The notes beneath the pieces are model-generated. The model saw only the letters and a list, made by a program, of their open reading frames with translations, made no database searches and was not told the DNA's origin. From Actinomycetota bacterium (lineage in GTDB: Bacteria; Actinomycetota; Actinomycetes; S36-B12; FW305-bin1), in assembly GCA_004297305.1 (NCBI GenBank), contig SCTR01000009.1, forward strand, positions 62,001 through 126,000: DNA of 64,000 nucleotides, given 5' to 3'. The position numbers and the translations under genes were made by a program. Positions 34,383 through 44,534 of this stretch are shown here, one piece after another; within the stretch, counting starts at the first letter, position 1; each line of letters opens with the position of its first letter.

Positions 34383-36734
34383 GTGAGCGAGAGGTCGACG
34401 CTGCGGCTCGTCGTGCTCGCCGTCCTCGTGGTGTCGCTGCTCGGGACCCTGCTCGCGCGACTGTTCTACCTGCAGCTGGTGACCGGGGACACGTACGTGC
34501 AGGCCGCCGCCAACAACAGCCTGCGCGAGGTGGTGACGCCGGCCGCACGCGGGCTCATCGTGGACCAGGTGGGCCGCCCGCTGGTGGCTAACCGCTCGTC
34601 GCTGGTGGTCTCGGTCGACCGCACCGAGCTGGCCAAGCAGTCCGACGACGGCGTGGCGACGCTGACGCGGCTCGCCAAGACGCTGGGGACGACGTACGAC
34701 GACATCGCCCAGCGGCTGAAGGACTGCGGCTCGACGGGTGCCCAGCCCCCGCCGGTCTGCTGGAACGGGTCCCCGTTCGCCCCGATCCCGGTCGCCGAGG
34801 ACGTCAGCCAGGACGTCGCGCTGTCGATCATGGAACGCTCGATCGAGTACCCCGGGGTGTCGGCCGGGCTGAAATCGGTTCGGCAGTACCCGACGCCGTA
34901 CGGCGTCAACGCCGCGCACCTGCTGGGCTACCTCGGTCCGGTCAGCCAGGACGAACTCAGCCGGCAGACCTCGGACACGGCCGACGCGCAGCGGCTGCGG
35001 CGCAGCGACCTGGTGGGACGCGCCGGCATCGAGGACAGTTACGACGCGCAGCTGCGCGGCGTCCCGGCGATCACCAAGCTGGCCGTCGACAAGGCGCAGC
35101 GGGTGACCGGCACGGTGTCCACCGACGACGGCACGCCCGGCTCCAACGTGGTCAGCACGATCGACGCCCGGCTGCAGGCGGTCGTCGAGCAGCAGCTGCA
35201 GGCCGCGATCGACTGTGCCCGCGCCGGGTGCTCGCCGGTCGACTCCACCAAGCAGAAGCACGTGGCCGATTCCGGGGCCGCGGTCGTCGTCGACACCACC
35301 AACGGGCACATCCTGGCGATGGCGTCGTACCCCAGCTACGACCCGAACGTCTGGCTGGGCGGGATCTCCAGCAAGCAGTACAAGGACCTCACGTCGCCGG
35401 CCTCGGGCAAGCCGCTGACGGCCAGGGCGTTCCAGGGTCTCTACGCGCCGGGGTCGACGTTCAAGGCGATCACCACGACGGCGGCAGCGCGGTCGGGTTT
35501 CGATCTGGGCGGCAGCTACGACTGCCCGAGTTTCTACCAGGCCGGCAACCAGCAGTTCCAGAACCACGAAGGCGGCGCGTACGGCACGATCAGTTTGGAG
35601 CGTGCCCTGGAAGTCTCCTGCAACACGGTCTTCTACGGGATCGCCGACAGCATGTGGAAGCGAGCCGGCGGCCTGTCGGCGACGGTGACGTCGGCAGATC
35701 CGATCGCCACGGCCGCGACGAACTACGGCCTCGGCCAGCGCACCGGCATCGACCTGCCCGGCGAAGCAGCCGGGCAAGTGTCGAGCCGGCAGTACAAGCA
35801 GAAGGTGTGGGACACCAAGCACGACGCCTGGTGTGCCAGTGCGGCGGCCGGCTATCCGGAACTGCGGAAGACCAACAAGGACAAGGCCGACGAGTTCACC
35901 CGGCTGGACCGGGAGAACTGCGAGGAGGGCTATGTCTGGCGGGTCGGTGACGCGCTGAACGCGGCCATCGGCCAGGGCGACACCGTCGTGACCCCGCTGC
36001 AGATGGCTATGGCGTACGCCGCGATCGCCAACGGCGGCACGCTCTATCAGCCGCAGGTCGCCAAGGCGGTCGTGTCCGCGGACGGCAAGGCCGAGCCGAT
36101 CGCTCCGGTGGTCAAGGGCCGCATCGACGCGTCGAAGGCGACCATGTCGTTCCTCAACACCGCGTTGCAGGCGACCACGACCGACGGCACCGGCGCCCCG
36201 CCGTTCCAGGGCTTCCCGTTGGGCCGGATCCCGGTCGCCTCGAAGACCGGTTCCGCGCAGGCCACCGTCGACGGCAGCGCGGTGGACTCCACGGCCTGGT
36301 TCGCCAGTTTCGCGCCGGCGAACCAGCCCCGGTACGCCGTGGTGATGATGATCTCGCAGGGCGGGACCGGTTCGGGCACGGCAGGTCCGTTCGTCCGCAA
36401 CATCTACGAGGCACTCTTCGGCGTGCGGGGCAACACGATCGACCCCGCGCGCAGCGTCCTGGTCGGCGGTGCGCCGGCCGCCGCGCTGCCGGCGTTCGCC
36501 GCAGACGGCACGCCGATGACCCCCGAGACCGCCGCCGGGCAGCCGATGCCGACCACGTTGCCGTCCGACCAGCCCGTCACGCCCTCCCCGAGCAAGCGCG
36601 CCGGACGCGCCGCCCGTCACCGGGCGCGTCCCGGTCCGCACCGGTCGCGGCCACCCGTGCCGCGGCCGGGACGATGGCGCCGCTGGTGGCCTGGTGCCGG
36701 CCGGCGGCAGCGGCCGGGGATGAGGTCACCATGA
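34383..36734 (+). CDS. mrdA: Penicillin-binding protein 2 (elongation transpeptidase)
   Basis: 783 residues, one N-terminal transmembrane helix, a class B dimerisation domain and a transpeptidase domain. Active-site motifs: SxxK in YAPGSTFKAI, SxN in EVSCNTVFYG and KTG in VASKTGSAQ. It cross-links peptidoglycan during elongation with RodA. I chose GTG 34383, preceded by AGGAG, over an open frame from 34320. The C-terminus is unusual: after a Pro/Thr-rich linker the final 45 residues are Arg/Pro/His-rich (RAARHRARPGPHRSRPPVPR). Its TGA overlaps the rodA ATG. Confidence 0.95.
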   Translation: MSERSTLRLVVLAVLVVSLLGTLLARLFYLQLVTGDTYVQAAANNSLREVVTPAARGLIVDQVGRPLVANRSSLVVSVDRTELAKQSDDGVATLTRLAKTLGTTYDDIAQRLKDCGSTGAQPPPVCWNGSPFAPIPVAEDVSQDVALSIMERSIEYPGVSAGLKSVRQYPTPYGVNAAHLLGYLGPVSQDELSRQTSDTADAQRLRRSDLVGRAGIEDSYDAQLRGVPAITKLAVDKAQRVTGTVSTDDGTPGSNVVSTIDARLQAVVEQQLQAAIDCARAGCSPVDSTKQKHVADSGAAVVVDTTNGHILAMASYPSYDPNVWLGGISSKQYKDLTSPASGKPLTARAFQGLYAPGSTFKAITTTAAARSGFDLGGSYDCPSFYQAGNQQFQNHEGGAYGTISLERALEVSCNTVFYGIADSMWKRAGGLSATVTSADPIATAATNYGLGQRTGIDLPGEAAGQVSSRQYKQKVWDTKHDAWCASAAAGYPELRKTNKDKADEFTRLDRENCEEGYVWRVGDALNAAIGQGDTVVTPLQMAMAYAAIANGGTLYQPQVAKAVVSADGKAEPIAPVVKGRIDASKATMSFLNTALQATTTDGTGAPPFQGFPLGRIPVASKTGSAQATVDGSAVDSTAWFASFAPANQPRYAVVMMISQGGTGSGTAGPFVRNIYEALFGVRGNTIDPARSVLVGGAPAAALPAFAADGTPMTPETAAGQPMPTTLPSDQPVTPSPSKRAGRAARHRARPGPHRSRPPVPRPGRWRRWWPGAGRRQRPGMRSP

Positions 36735-37921
36735 GCAGCCACGGCTATCCGGCCAGTTCGGCGGTCCGGACCCGGATGCCGACCCGGGCCGACGGCAGGT
36801 CGGACTACCTCGGGCGGTTGGACTGGATCCTGCTGCTCGCCGCGCTCGCGCTGTCGGTCTACGGCTCGATCCTGGTGTGGTCGGCCAGCAAGGCGGACCT
36901 GGCACCGCGGACCGGGGACCTGCAGTACTTCCTCAAGCGGCAGCTGCTGAATCTCGTCATCGGCCTGGTGCTCGGGTACCTGGTCTCGCGGGTCAACCAT
37001 CGGCTGCTGCGCGCGTACACCCCGGTGCTGTACGTCGTCTCGCTGATCGGCCTGCTCGTCGTGCTGATCCCGGGCGTCGGCTCGTCGATCGCCGGGGCGA
37101 AGGCGTGGCTGGCACTGCCCGGGGGCTTCACGATCCAGCCGTCGGAGTTCGCCAAGGTGGCGATCATCCTGATGATGGCGATGATCCTCGCGGAGAAGCG
37201 CGACGCCGAGAGCGAGCCGCGTGACGCCGACGTCCTGCAGGCGTTGATCGTCGCGGCCATTCCGATCGCGATCGTGTTGGTGCAGAACGACACCGGCACG
37301 GTGCTGGTCATGGGGACGATCGTGATCACGATCGTTGCGGTGTCCGGCGCGCGTACCCGGTGGTTGGTCGGGTTGCTGCTCGGCACCGTGGTCGCCGTAC
37401 TGCTGGCGATCCAGCTGCACCTGCTGCAGCCGTACCAGGTCGATCGGCTGACGTCGTTCATCGACCCGGAGAACGCCAGCAGCCAGTCCGCCGGCTTCAA
37501 CACCGAGCAGGCCCGGATCGCCGTCGGCGGCGGCGGGCTGCTCGGCCGGGGGCTGTTCGAAGGCCCGCAGACGCAGGGCAGTTTCGTGCCGGTGAACGAA
37601 AGCGACTTCGTGTTCACGGTGGCCGGTGAGGAGCTCGGCTTCGTCGGCGGCGCGACGGTCATCGTGCTGCTGGGCGTCGTGCTGTGGCGCGGCATCCGGA
37701 TCGCCCTGCGGGCCGAGGACCTCTTCGGCCGGCTGGTGGCGACCGGGGTCGTGGCGTGGTTCGCCTTCCAGGCCTTCGAGAACATCGGGATGACCCTTGG
37801 GATCATGCCGGTGACCGGGGTCACACTGCCGTTCGTGTCGTACGGCGGCACGTCGATGTTCGCCACCTGGGTGGGCGTCGGGCTGCTGCAGAACATCCGG
37901 GTGCACGAAGCGGACAGCTGA
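36731..37921 (+). CDS. rodA: RodA, SEDS peptidoglycan glycosyltransferase
   Basis: 396 residues, about ten transmembrane helices. SEDS landmarks: QPSEFAKVAIILMMAMILA, the NESDFVFTVAGEELGF loop with the catalytic Asp region, and the C-terminal MPVTGVTLPFVSYGGTSMFA. It polymerises glycan strands with PBP2. ATGA overlap with mrdA sets the start at 36731, although the frame is open from 36674. Confidence 0.95.
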   Translation: MSSHGYPASSAVRTRMPTRADGRSDYLGRLDWILLLAALALSVYGSILVWSASKADLAPRTGDLQYFLKRQLLNLVIGLVLGYLVSRVNHRLLRAYTPVLYVVSLIGLLVVLIPGVGSSIAGAKAWLALPGGFTIQPSEFAKVAIILMMAMILAEKRDAESEPRDADVLQALIVAAIPIAIVLVQNDTGTVLVMGTIVITIVAVSGARTRWLVGLLLGTVVAVLLAIQLHLLQPYQVDRLTSFIDPENASSQSAGFNTEQARIAVGGGGLLGRGLFEGPQTQGSFVPVNESDFVFTVAGEELGFVGGATVIVLLGVVLWRGIRIALRAEDLFGRLVATGVVAWFAFQAFENIGMTLGIMPVTGVTLPFVSYGGTSMFATWVGVGLLQNIRVHEADS

Positions 37922-37932
37922 GCCCGGCTGGC

Positions 37933-37938
37933 TACTGT
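37933..37938 (+). promoter_or_regulatory. -10 box TACTGT for the radical SAM gene (leaderless)
   Basis: TACTGT ends six bases before GTG 37945. No Shine-Dalgarno sequence fits in between, so the transcript is probably leaderless. Confidence 0.45.
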
Positions 37939-37944
37939 GGGCCG

Positions 37945-39903
37945 GTGCCCGTGACGTCCGTGTTCCCCCGCCTGGAGGCGCTGCTCCCTCGGGTGCAGAA
38001 GCCGGTGCAGTACGTCGGCGGCGAGGTCAACGCCGTCACCAAGGACTGGGACGCCGCCGCGGTCCGGTGGGCCCTGCTCTACCCGGACGCCTACGAGGTC
38101 GGCGCACCCAACCAGGGGATGCAGATCCTGTACGAGGTACTGAACGAGGCCGACGGCGTGCTCGCCGAACGGGCGTACGCCGTCTGGCCCGACCTCGAGG
38201 CGCTGATGCGCGAGCACGGCGTACCGCAGTTCACCGTCGACGGGCACCGCCCGGTCGGGGAGTTCGACCTGCTCGGTGTCAGCTTCTCGACCGAACTCGG
38301 CTACACGAATCTGCTGACCTGCCTCGACCTCGCCGGAATCCCGTTGCACGCCAAGGATCGTGACGTGACGCACCCGGTCGTCCTCGCGGGCGGTCACGCG
38401 GCGTTCAATCCGGAGCCGATCGCCGACTTCATCGACGCCGCCGTCCTGGGGGACGGCGAAGAGGCGGTGCTGCTCGTCACCGCGCTGGTCCGCGACTGGA
38501 AGGCGGCGGGCCGCCCGGGCGGCCGGACCGGCCTGCTCGATGCGTTGGCCCGCACCGGAAGTGTCTACGTACCGGCACGTTACGACGTGCGCTACCTGCC
38601 CGACGGCCGCATCGCCGCCGTGACGCCGACGGCCGCCGATATCCCCTCCCGCGTCGCCAAGCACACGCTGGTCGATCTCGACGCGTGGCCGTATCCGCGG
38701 GCCCCCCTCGTCCCGCTGGCGGAGACCGTGCACGAGCGAATGAGCGTGGAGATCTTCCGCGGCTGCACCCGCGGCTGCCGGTTCTGCCAGGCCGGGATGA
38801 TCACCCGGCCGGTGCGCGAGCGGTCGATGGCCACCGTCGCGCAGATCGTGGACAACGGCTTGCGGCGCACCGGATACGAGGAGGTGGGGCTGCTCAGCCT
38901 GAGCAGCGCCGACCACAGCGAGATCGGTGAGCTGGCCCGCGGGCTGGCCGACCGCTACGAGGGAACCGAGACGGCACTGTCGTTGCCGAGCACCCGCGTC
39001 GACGCGTTCAACGTCGATCTGGCCGGCGAACTGTCCCGCGGTGGCCGCCGTAGCGGGCTCACGTTCGCGCCCGAAGGCGGCAGCGAGCGGATTCGCCAGG
39101 TGATCAACAAGATGGTCACCGAGGAGGACCTCATCCGGACCGTGACGGCGGCGTACGGCGCTGGCTGGCGGCAGGTCAAGTTGTACTTCATGTGCGGGCT
39201 GCCGACCGAGACCGACGCGGACGTGCTGCAGATTGCCGAACTGGCCCAACGGGTCATCGAGGCCGGCCGGCAGGCCGCCGGCACGCGCGACATCCGGTGC
39301 ACGGTCAGCATCGGCGGTTTCGTCCCCAAGCCGCACACGCCGTTCCAGTGGGCCGCCCAGCTCGGCCACGAGCAGACCGACGCGCGGCTCGCGGCGTTGC
39401 GTGACGCGATCCGCTCGGACCGCCGCTACGGCCGTGCGATCGGGTTCCGGTATCACGACGGCCGTCCCGGAATCGTCGAGGGCCTGCTGTCGCGGGGCGA
39501 TCGCCGGGTGGGCCGGGTCATCGAAAACGCTTGGCGCGCAGGGGGACGGTTCGACGGATGGAGCGAGCACTTCTCGTTCGACCGCTGGATGACGGCGGCG
39601 GCGCAGGCCTTCGCCGACGAGCCCGTGGACGTCGACTGGTACACGGTGCGGGAGCGCGGTCGCGACGAAGTGCTGCCGTGGGATCACCTCGATGCCGGCC
39701 TGGACAAGCAGTGGCTCTGGGAGGACTGGCAGGCCGCCGTGGCCGGCGGCGAGGTGGGCGACTGCCGCTGGACGCCGTGCTACGACTGCGGCGTCTGCGA
39801 CACGATGGGCACCCAGATCGAGGTGGGTCCGTCGGGCAGACCGCTGCTGCCGCTGTCGGTCCGGCCGGCCGGCGTTGGTCTCGCGGACGCGCAGCCTCGA
39901 TGA
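37945..39903 (+). CDS. Radical SAM protein, TIGR03960 family
   Basis: 652 residues. A B12-binding-like N-terminal region is followed by the radical SAM core, with the cluster-binding CTRGCRFCQAG near residue 275 and downstream LSLSSADHSEIGEL and GSERIRQVINKMV. A C-terminal Cys motif (CRWTPCYDCGVCD) is typical of TIGR03960. The family is nearly always adjacent to the DUF2344 protein and RNase E/G, and its substrate is unknown, with tRNA or ribosome modification as a guess. The frame is open from 37684; the GTG at 37945 matches where family homology begins and follows a -10 box. Its TGA overlaps the next ATG. Confidence 0.9.
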   Translation: MPVTSVFPRLEALLPRVQKPVQYVGGEVNAVTKDWDAAAVRWALLYPDAYEVGAPNQGMQILYEVLNEADGVLAERAYAVWPDLEALMREHGVPQFTVDGHRPVGEFDLLGVSFSTELGYTNLLTCLDLAGIPLHAKDRDVTHPVVLAGGHAAFNPEPIADFIDAAVLGDGEEAVLLVTALVRDWKAAGRPGGRTGLLDALARTGSVYVPARYDVRYLPDGRIAAVTPTAADIPSRVAKHTLVDLDAWPYPRAPLVPLAETVHERMSVEIFRGCTRGCRFCQAGMITRPVRERSMATVAQIVDNGLRRTGYEEVGLLSLSSADHSEIGELARGLADRYEGTETALSLPSTRVDAFNVDLAGELSRGGRRSGLTFAPEGGSERIRQVINKMVTEEDLIRTVTAAYGAGWRQVKLYFMCGLPTETDADVLQIAELAQRVIEAGRQAAGTRDIRCTVSIGGFVPKPHTPFQWAAQLGHEQTDARLAALRDAIRSDRRYGRAIGFRYHDGRPGIVEGLLSRGDRRVGRVIENAWRAGGRFDGWSEHFSFDRWMTAAAQAFADEPVDVDWYTVRERGRDEVLPWDHLDAGLDKQWLWEDWQAAVAGGEVGDCRWTPCYDCGVCDTMGTQIEVGPSGRPLLPLSVRPAGVGLADAQPR

Positions 39904-40688
39904 GTCGTCGCCAGCCCGATCGCGACGTCGCCCCGGCGGTGCAGCGGTTGCGGTTCCGGTACGCCAAGCGCGGCCGGCTGCGCTTCTCCAGCCATCGCGA
40001 CTTCCAGCGCGCCCTGGAACGGGCCATCCGGCGGGCCGGCGTGCCGGTCGCGTTCAGTGCGGGGTTCAGCCCCCATCCGAAGATCTCGTACGCCGGGGCA
40101 GCCCCGACCGGCGTGGCGAGCGAGGCCGAGTACGTCGAGGTGGCCGTGGTCGAGCGATGCGATCCGGCGCTGGTCCGTGCCGCCCTCGACGAGGCCCTGC
40201 CCGCCGGGCTGGACGTGATCGAGGTCGTCGAGGCACTGACTCCCGATCTGCCGCAGCGACTCGAGGCCAGCGTGTGGCGCATCGCCCTGCCGGGCGTCAC
40301 GCCGCGGGAGGCCGACGCGGCTTGCCACGCCCTACTCGGGGCAGCCGCGATCGAGGTCGAGCGGGTGACCAAGGCCGGGGTACGCCGCTTCGACGCTCGG
40401 GCCGCCGTGCTCTCCCTCGTCGTCCTGCCGCCCGACACCCTGCCGCCCGACACCGACGGCGTGAGGGCCGATCCCCAGCAGCCTTGTGCGATACTCGAGG
40501 CGGTCGTTCGGCACGTGACACCGTCCGTACGACCCGACGACGTCCTCACTGCATTGCGGTCAGTGGCGGACCTGGCGCCGCCGGAGCCCCCTCGGGTGAT
40601 CCGGCTGGCGCAGGGGCCACTGGTCGCCGGGGACACCTCAGTGGGCGACCCGCTCGCCCCCGATCGTGAGGCCGCCGTCGGCGTCTGA
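39900..40688 (+). CDS. TIGR03936/DUF2344 family protein
   Basis: 262 residues. Conserved motifs LRFSSHRDFQRALERAIRRA and FSAGFSPHPKISYAGAAP identify the family, which in many genomes is fused to or follows the TIGR03960 radical SAM protein. Function unknown, presumably in the same modification pathway. ATGA overlap with the radical SAM gene fixes the start at 39900. Confidence 0.9.
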   Translation: MSRRQPDRDVAPAVQRLRFRYAKRGRLRFSSHRDFQRALERAIRRAGVPVAFSAGFSPHPKISYAGAAPTGVASEAEYVEVAVVERCDPALVRAALDEALPAGLDVIEVVEALTPDLPQRLEASVWRIALPGVTPREADAACHALLGAAAIEVERVTKAGVRRFDARAAVLSLVVLPPDTLPPDTDGVRADPQQPCAILEAVVRHVTPSVRPDDVLTALRSVADLAPPEPPRVIRLAQGPLVAGDTSVGDPLAPDREAAVGV

Positions 40689-40820
40689 GTGGCCGCCCCG
40701 CGTGGCCGCCCCGGCGTACCCCCACAGGCTTTTCGCCGTGTTCGCCCGAGAGGGCAGGCCGGCGACGACAGGTCCCTGTCCGCGTCGTGCGACGCCGGGG
40801 ACCGGGACGGGAGTCCCCGT

Positions 40821-43706
40821 ATGAGCGATACCACCTCACCTGCGACCACCGACGGCGTCGCCGCAGTCGAGCCCGCCGCGGCCAAGCCTCGCCGCCGTCG
40901 GGCGGCGTCCCGCCCGGCTGGCCCGCCCGCCGTCGATACGCCGCACGACGCCGCGACACCCGAGGCTGCGACACCTGACGCTGGGCCGGCTGGTGCTGGG
41001 ACGGCCGACGCGGCGGCCACGCCGGAGCCGGTCGACGCCGCCACGGTGGCGACGGAGCCGGCGGCAGCGCCGCGGGCGCGGACGACGAGGCCCCGGACGC
41101 GGAAGGCGGCCGCGAAGCCGCCTGCCGACCCGGCTGTCGTGTCGACGCCCGCCGAGGCGAGCCAGACGACGGGCGGCCCCGACCTACCCGCGGCGACGGC
41201 CGACGCGACGGTCCCGGACAGCGCGGTTCCCGGCGATGGGGCCAGCGGCGACGCCGCTGCCGGGCCGCCGTCGGCGGTCGTGCCGGCGTTCGCCGCCCCG
41301 GTGTTCCAGGAGCCGGTTGCCGCCACCCGCCCCCGGCGGACCCGCCGTACGGCGAAGGCCCAGGTCCCGGCTCCCGCGCTGTTCGACGACGTCGAAGCGT
41401 CGCGGGTCGCGCACGCCGAGGCCGAGGCAGCAGACGGCGAGGCCGCCGATGCCGAGGCTGCGGACTCGATCGACGTGGGGCCGGCCGTTGCTCTCGCTGC
41501 CGAGACGGTCTCCGACGACGGGGTGGCCCGACTGACCGACGACGAGACCAGCGAATCGGCGGACGGGACCGAGCAGTCGTCGGGCGACGGTGCGGCGGAC
41601 GACGACAGCGGCGCACCCCGCCGCCGGCGGCGGCGCGGCGGCCGGGGACGCCGGCGTCGGCAGGGCGACGACGACGAGGCAGGCCCGGGCAACGACGCGG
41701 AGAGCGCGGCGGCCGCGTCGGCTCAGGATGGCTCGACGGACGACTCAGCCGGGTCTGCCGCCGACGGAACGACCGACGGCGGCATGACCGACCACGGGGA
41801 CGACGACGGAGCGGACGCCGACGTGAATGCCGACGGGCCGGTCCGCCGCCGCCGGCGGCGCCGCCGGCGTGGCGCCGCCGATGTCGACGAGCCGTCCGCC
41901 GACGAGGGTGCCGCGACCGTGGTCCGGGTCCGCGAACCGCGCGCCCGGTCCACGGAGATCACCGCACTCAAGGGGTCGACGCGGCTGGAAGCGAAGCGGC
42001 AACGCCGCCGCGAGGGCCGCGAAGCGGGCCGCCGCCGCGTACCGATCCTGACCGAGGCCGAGTTCCTTGCCCGGCGCGAGGCCGTCGACCGGACCATGGT
42101 CGTCCGGCAGGCCGACGGCAGGACCCAGATCGCCGTGCTGGAAGACGGCGTCCTGGTGGAGCACTACGTCGACGCCGGCGGTTCCTCGGCCGCACTGGTC
42201 GGCAGTGTCCATCTCGGCCGGGTCCAGAACGTGTTGCCCTCCATGGAAGCGGCGTTCGTCGACATCGGTCGTGGCCGCAATGCGGTCCTGTACGCCGGCG
42301 AAGTCAACTGGGATGCCGTCGGGCTGGAGGGGCAGCCCCGCCGGATCGAACTGGCCCTGAAGTCCGGCGACGCCGTACTGGTTCAGGTGACCAAGGAACC
42401 GATGGGGCACAAGGGCGCCCGGCTGACCAGCCAGGTGTCGTTGCCGGGTCGCTACCTGGTCTACGTCCCGGACGGCTCGATGACCGGGATCAGTCGCAAA
42501 CTGCCGGACAACGAGCGTTCCCGGCTCAAGGGGATTCTCAAGCGGATCGTTCCGGACGACGCCGGCGTCATCGTGCGGACGGCGGCGGAGGGCGCGTCGG
42601 AAGAGGAACTCACCAGCGACGTGAACCGGCTGGCCGCGCAATGGGCGGAGATCAGCCAGAAGGCCAAGACCGCAGCGGCGCCAGCCCTGTTGCACGGTGA
42701 GCCAGACCTGGCGATCAAGGTCGTCCGCGACGTGTTCAACGAGGACTTCACCCGGCTCGTGGTCGCCGGTGCCGGCGTCGGCGACGCCATCGAGTCGTAC
42801 CTCGGTGGCGTAGCGCCCGATCTGGCGGCTCGTATCGAGCGCTGGAACGGCGACGGCGACATCTTCGCGTCGTATCGGGTCGACGAGCAGCTGGCAAAGG
42901 CGTTGGACCGCAAGGTGTGGCTGCCGTCGGGCGGGTCCCTGGTCATCGACCGCACCGAAGCCATGACCGTCGTCGACGTGAACACCGGGAAGTTCACCGG
43001 GCAGGGCGGCAACCTCGAGGAGACGGTGACCCGCAACAACATCGAGGCGGCCGAGGAGATCGTGCGGCAGCTGCGGCTGCGCGACATCGGCGGCATCATC
43101 GTCATCGACTTCATCGACATGGTGTTGGAGAGCAACCGCGAACTGGTCCTGCGAAGGCTCGTGGAGTGCCTGGGCCGGGACCGCACCAAGCACCAGGTGG
43201 CCGAGGTGACCTCGCTCGGGCTGGTCCAGATGACGCGCAAGCGCATCGGGCAGGGGTTGCTGGAGGTCTTCAGCGAGCCGTGCGAGGCCTGCCACGGCCG
43301 AGGCGTGACCATTCATCTGCACCCCACTGCCGGTACGCCGGCCACCGAGCCCGCCGCGCCGGCGGGCAAGCGCCGGCGCGGCAGCAAGACCGTGGCCCGC
43401 GATCTCGGCCTGCACGACCCCGCCGAGGTGGCCGCCCGGGCGCTGCGCGGGACGAACGGGGCCGACCCCGAGCCCGCCGACGCCGAGTCGACCCCAGCCG
43501 AGCCGACCCCAGCCGAGGGAGCGTCGGGCACCGCGCCAGCAGAGACGGCGGCGGTGGCTGACGAGGCAGCAGCATCGGCTCCGGCCGAGCCGGCTTCGGA
43601 TGCGGCCTCCGCAGGCGCCGCCACCGAGGACCCCACGGCGGCACTGGTCGCCGAGGCGGCCGCTGCAGCCGAGCCGATCGGAGCGGAGGAACCCGCGGCG
43701 GTTTGA
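40821..43706 (+). CDS. rne: Ribonuclease E/G family protein
   Basis: 961 residues. The N-terminal 390 residues are low complexity, alternating Ala/Pro/Asp-rich acidic stretches with Arg clusters ([14 protein letters not shown]), a likely RNA- and partner-binding arm. The catalytic core follows: an S1 domain (VGSVHLGRVQNVLPSMEAAF), an RNase H-like/DNase I-like centre (VVDVNTGKFTGQGGNLEETV and IVIDFIDM) and the Zn-link CEACHGRG. A second Ala/Pro/Glu-rich tail ends the protein. It initiates mRNA decay and rRNA maturation. I chose the ATG at 40821 after GGGAG; the open frame upstream to 40689 has no homology. Confidence 0.93.
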   Translation: MSDTTSPATTDGVAAVEPAAAKPRRRRAASRPAGPPAVDTPHDAATPEAATPDAGPAGAGTADAAATPEPVDAATVATEPAAAPRARTTRPRTRKAAAKPPADPAVVSTPAEASQTTGGPDLPAATADATVPDSAVPGDGASGDAAAGPPSAVVPAFAAPVFQEPVAATRPRRTRRTAKAQVPAPALFDDVEASRVAHAEAEAADGEAADAEAADSIDVGPAVALAAETVSDDGVARLTDDETSESADGTEQSSGDGAADDDSGAPRRRRRRGGRGRRRRQGDDDEAGPGNDAESAAAASAQDGSTDDSAGSAADGTTDGGMTDHGDDDGADADVNADGPVRRRRRRRRRGAADVDEPSADEGAATVVRVREPRARSTEITALKGSTRLEAKRQRRREGREAGRRRVPILTEAEFLARREAVDRTMVVRQADGRTQIAVLEDGVLVEHYVDAGGSSAALVGSVHLGRVQNVLPSMEAAFVDIGRGRNAVLYAGEVNWDAVGLEGQPRRIELALKSGDAVLVQVTKEPMGHKGARLTSQVSLPGRYLVYVPDGSMTGISRKLPDNERSRLKGILKRIVPDDAGVIVRTAAEGASEEELTSDVNRLAAQWAEISQKAKTAAAPALLHGEPDLAIKVVRDVFNEDFTRLVVAGAGVGDAIESYLGGVAPDLAARIERWNGDGDIFASYRVDEQLAKALDRKVWLPSGGSLVIDRTEAMTVVDVNTGKFTGQGGNLEETVTRNNIEAAEEIVRQLRLRDIGGIIVIDFIDMVLESNRELVLRRLVECLGRDRTKHQVAEVTSLGLVQMTRKRIGQGLLEVFSEPCEACHGRGVTIHLHPTAGTPATEPAAPAGKRRRGSKTVARDLGLHDPAEVAARALRGTNGADPEPADAESTPAEPTPAEGASGTAPAETAAVADEAAASAPAEPASDAASAGAATEDPTAALVAEAAAAAEPIGAEEPAAV

Positions 43707-43847
43707 CCCCGCCGGTCGCCGATCCGTACCCTGCCCCGGGTGCCCGGCACCGTGTCGGCGTGCGCCCAGTCGGCCGCCGTCCCCGAGCAAGCGCGCAAGC
43801 GAACAGGACTGCCGCTCGGCATGCCTGTGACGAGAAGGAGTTGACCG

Positions 43848-44162
43848 GTGTACGCCATCGTCCGCGCCGGCGGTCGCCAGGAGAAGGTCGCCATCGGCGA
43901 CGAGATCGTGCTGGACCGACTCGGCGACGAGCCGGGGTCGACCGTTGCCCTGCCCGCTGTCCTTCTCGTCGACGGCGGCAGCGTCACGTCGGACGCCGCG
44001 GCGCTCAAGCAGGTCGCCGTCACAGCTGAGGTCCTGGCACACACCCGCGGCCCCAAGATCGACATCCTCAAGTTCAAGAACAAGACCGGCTACCGCCGCC
44101 GCCAGGGTCACCGTCAGGACCTGACCCGGGTGCGCGTCACGGCCATCAGCACCGGGAAGTGA
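43848..44162 (+). CDS. rplU: 50S ribosomal protein L21
   Basis: 104 residues, standard length. [20 protein letters not shown] and the C-terminal [16 protein letters not shown] are typical. The GTG start has AAGGAG upstream. The 141-base leader after rne may carry an L21 regulatory structure, but I see no specific one. rpmA follows after six bases. Confidence 0.97.
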   Translation: MYAIVRAGGRQEKVAIGDEIVLDRLGDEPGSTVALPAVLLVDGGSVTSDAAALKQVAVTAEVLAHTRGPKIDILKFKNKTGYRRRQGHRQDLTRVRVTAISTGK

Positions 44163-44168
44163 CGACGG

Positions 44169-44423
44169 ATGGCTCACAAGAAGGGTGCGTCCAGCACCAG
44201 GAACGGTCGGGACAGCAACGCCCAGCGATTGGGCGTCAAGCGTTTCGGCGGCCAGCTCGTCAACGCCGGTGAGATCCTCGTGCGCCAGCGCGGGACCCAC
44301 TTCCACCCGGGCCTCAACGTGGGACGCGGGGGCGACGACACGCTGTTCGCACTCGCGGCCGGCACTGTCGAGTTCGGCACCCGGCGCGGTCGCCGCGTCG
44401 TCAACATCGCCCCGCTCGCCTGA
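44169..44423 (+). CDS. rpmA: 50S ribosomal protein L27
   Basis: 84 residues. [20 protein letters not shown] and [22 protein letters not shown] are diagnostic. It reaches the peptidyl-transferase centre. It is followed by a hairpin CCGGAG-CGG-CTCCGG around 44456-44470, then obgE. Confidence 0.97.
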   Translation: MAHKKGASSTRNGRDSNAQRLGVKRFGGQLVNAGEILVRQRGTHFHPGLNVGRGGDDTLFALAAGTVEFGTRRGRRVVNIAPLA

Positions 44424-44534
44424 CCGCAGGCCTCCCGACGCCGGGGTGCGTCGAACCGGAGCGGCTCCGGGCGGACGCAGCAACGGCAGACTCCCCACCC
44501 CGTCGACGGTGAGCGCTCCTGCACGGAGCATCTG

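Noticed and set aside
34290-36641. 783-codon open frame on the minus strand
   Set aside because: It lies exactly opposite mrdA, which has all transpeptidase motifs. The minus frame has no domains and its composition is that of antisense GC-rich DNA.
36859-39687. 942-codon minus-strand frame
   Set aside because: It is antisense to rodA and the radical SAM gene and has no recognisable domain.
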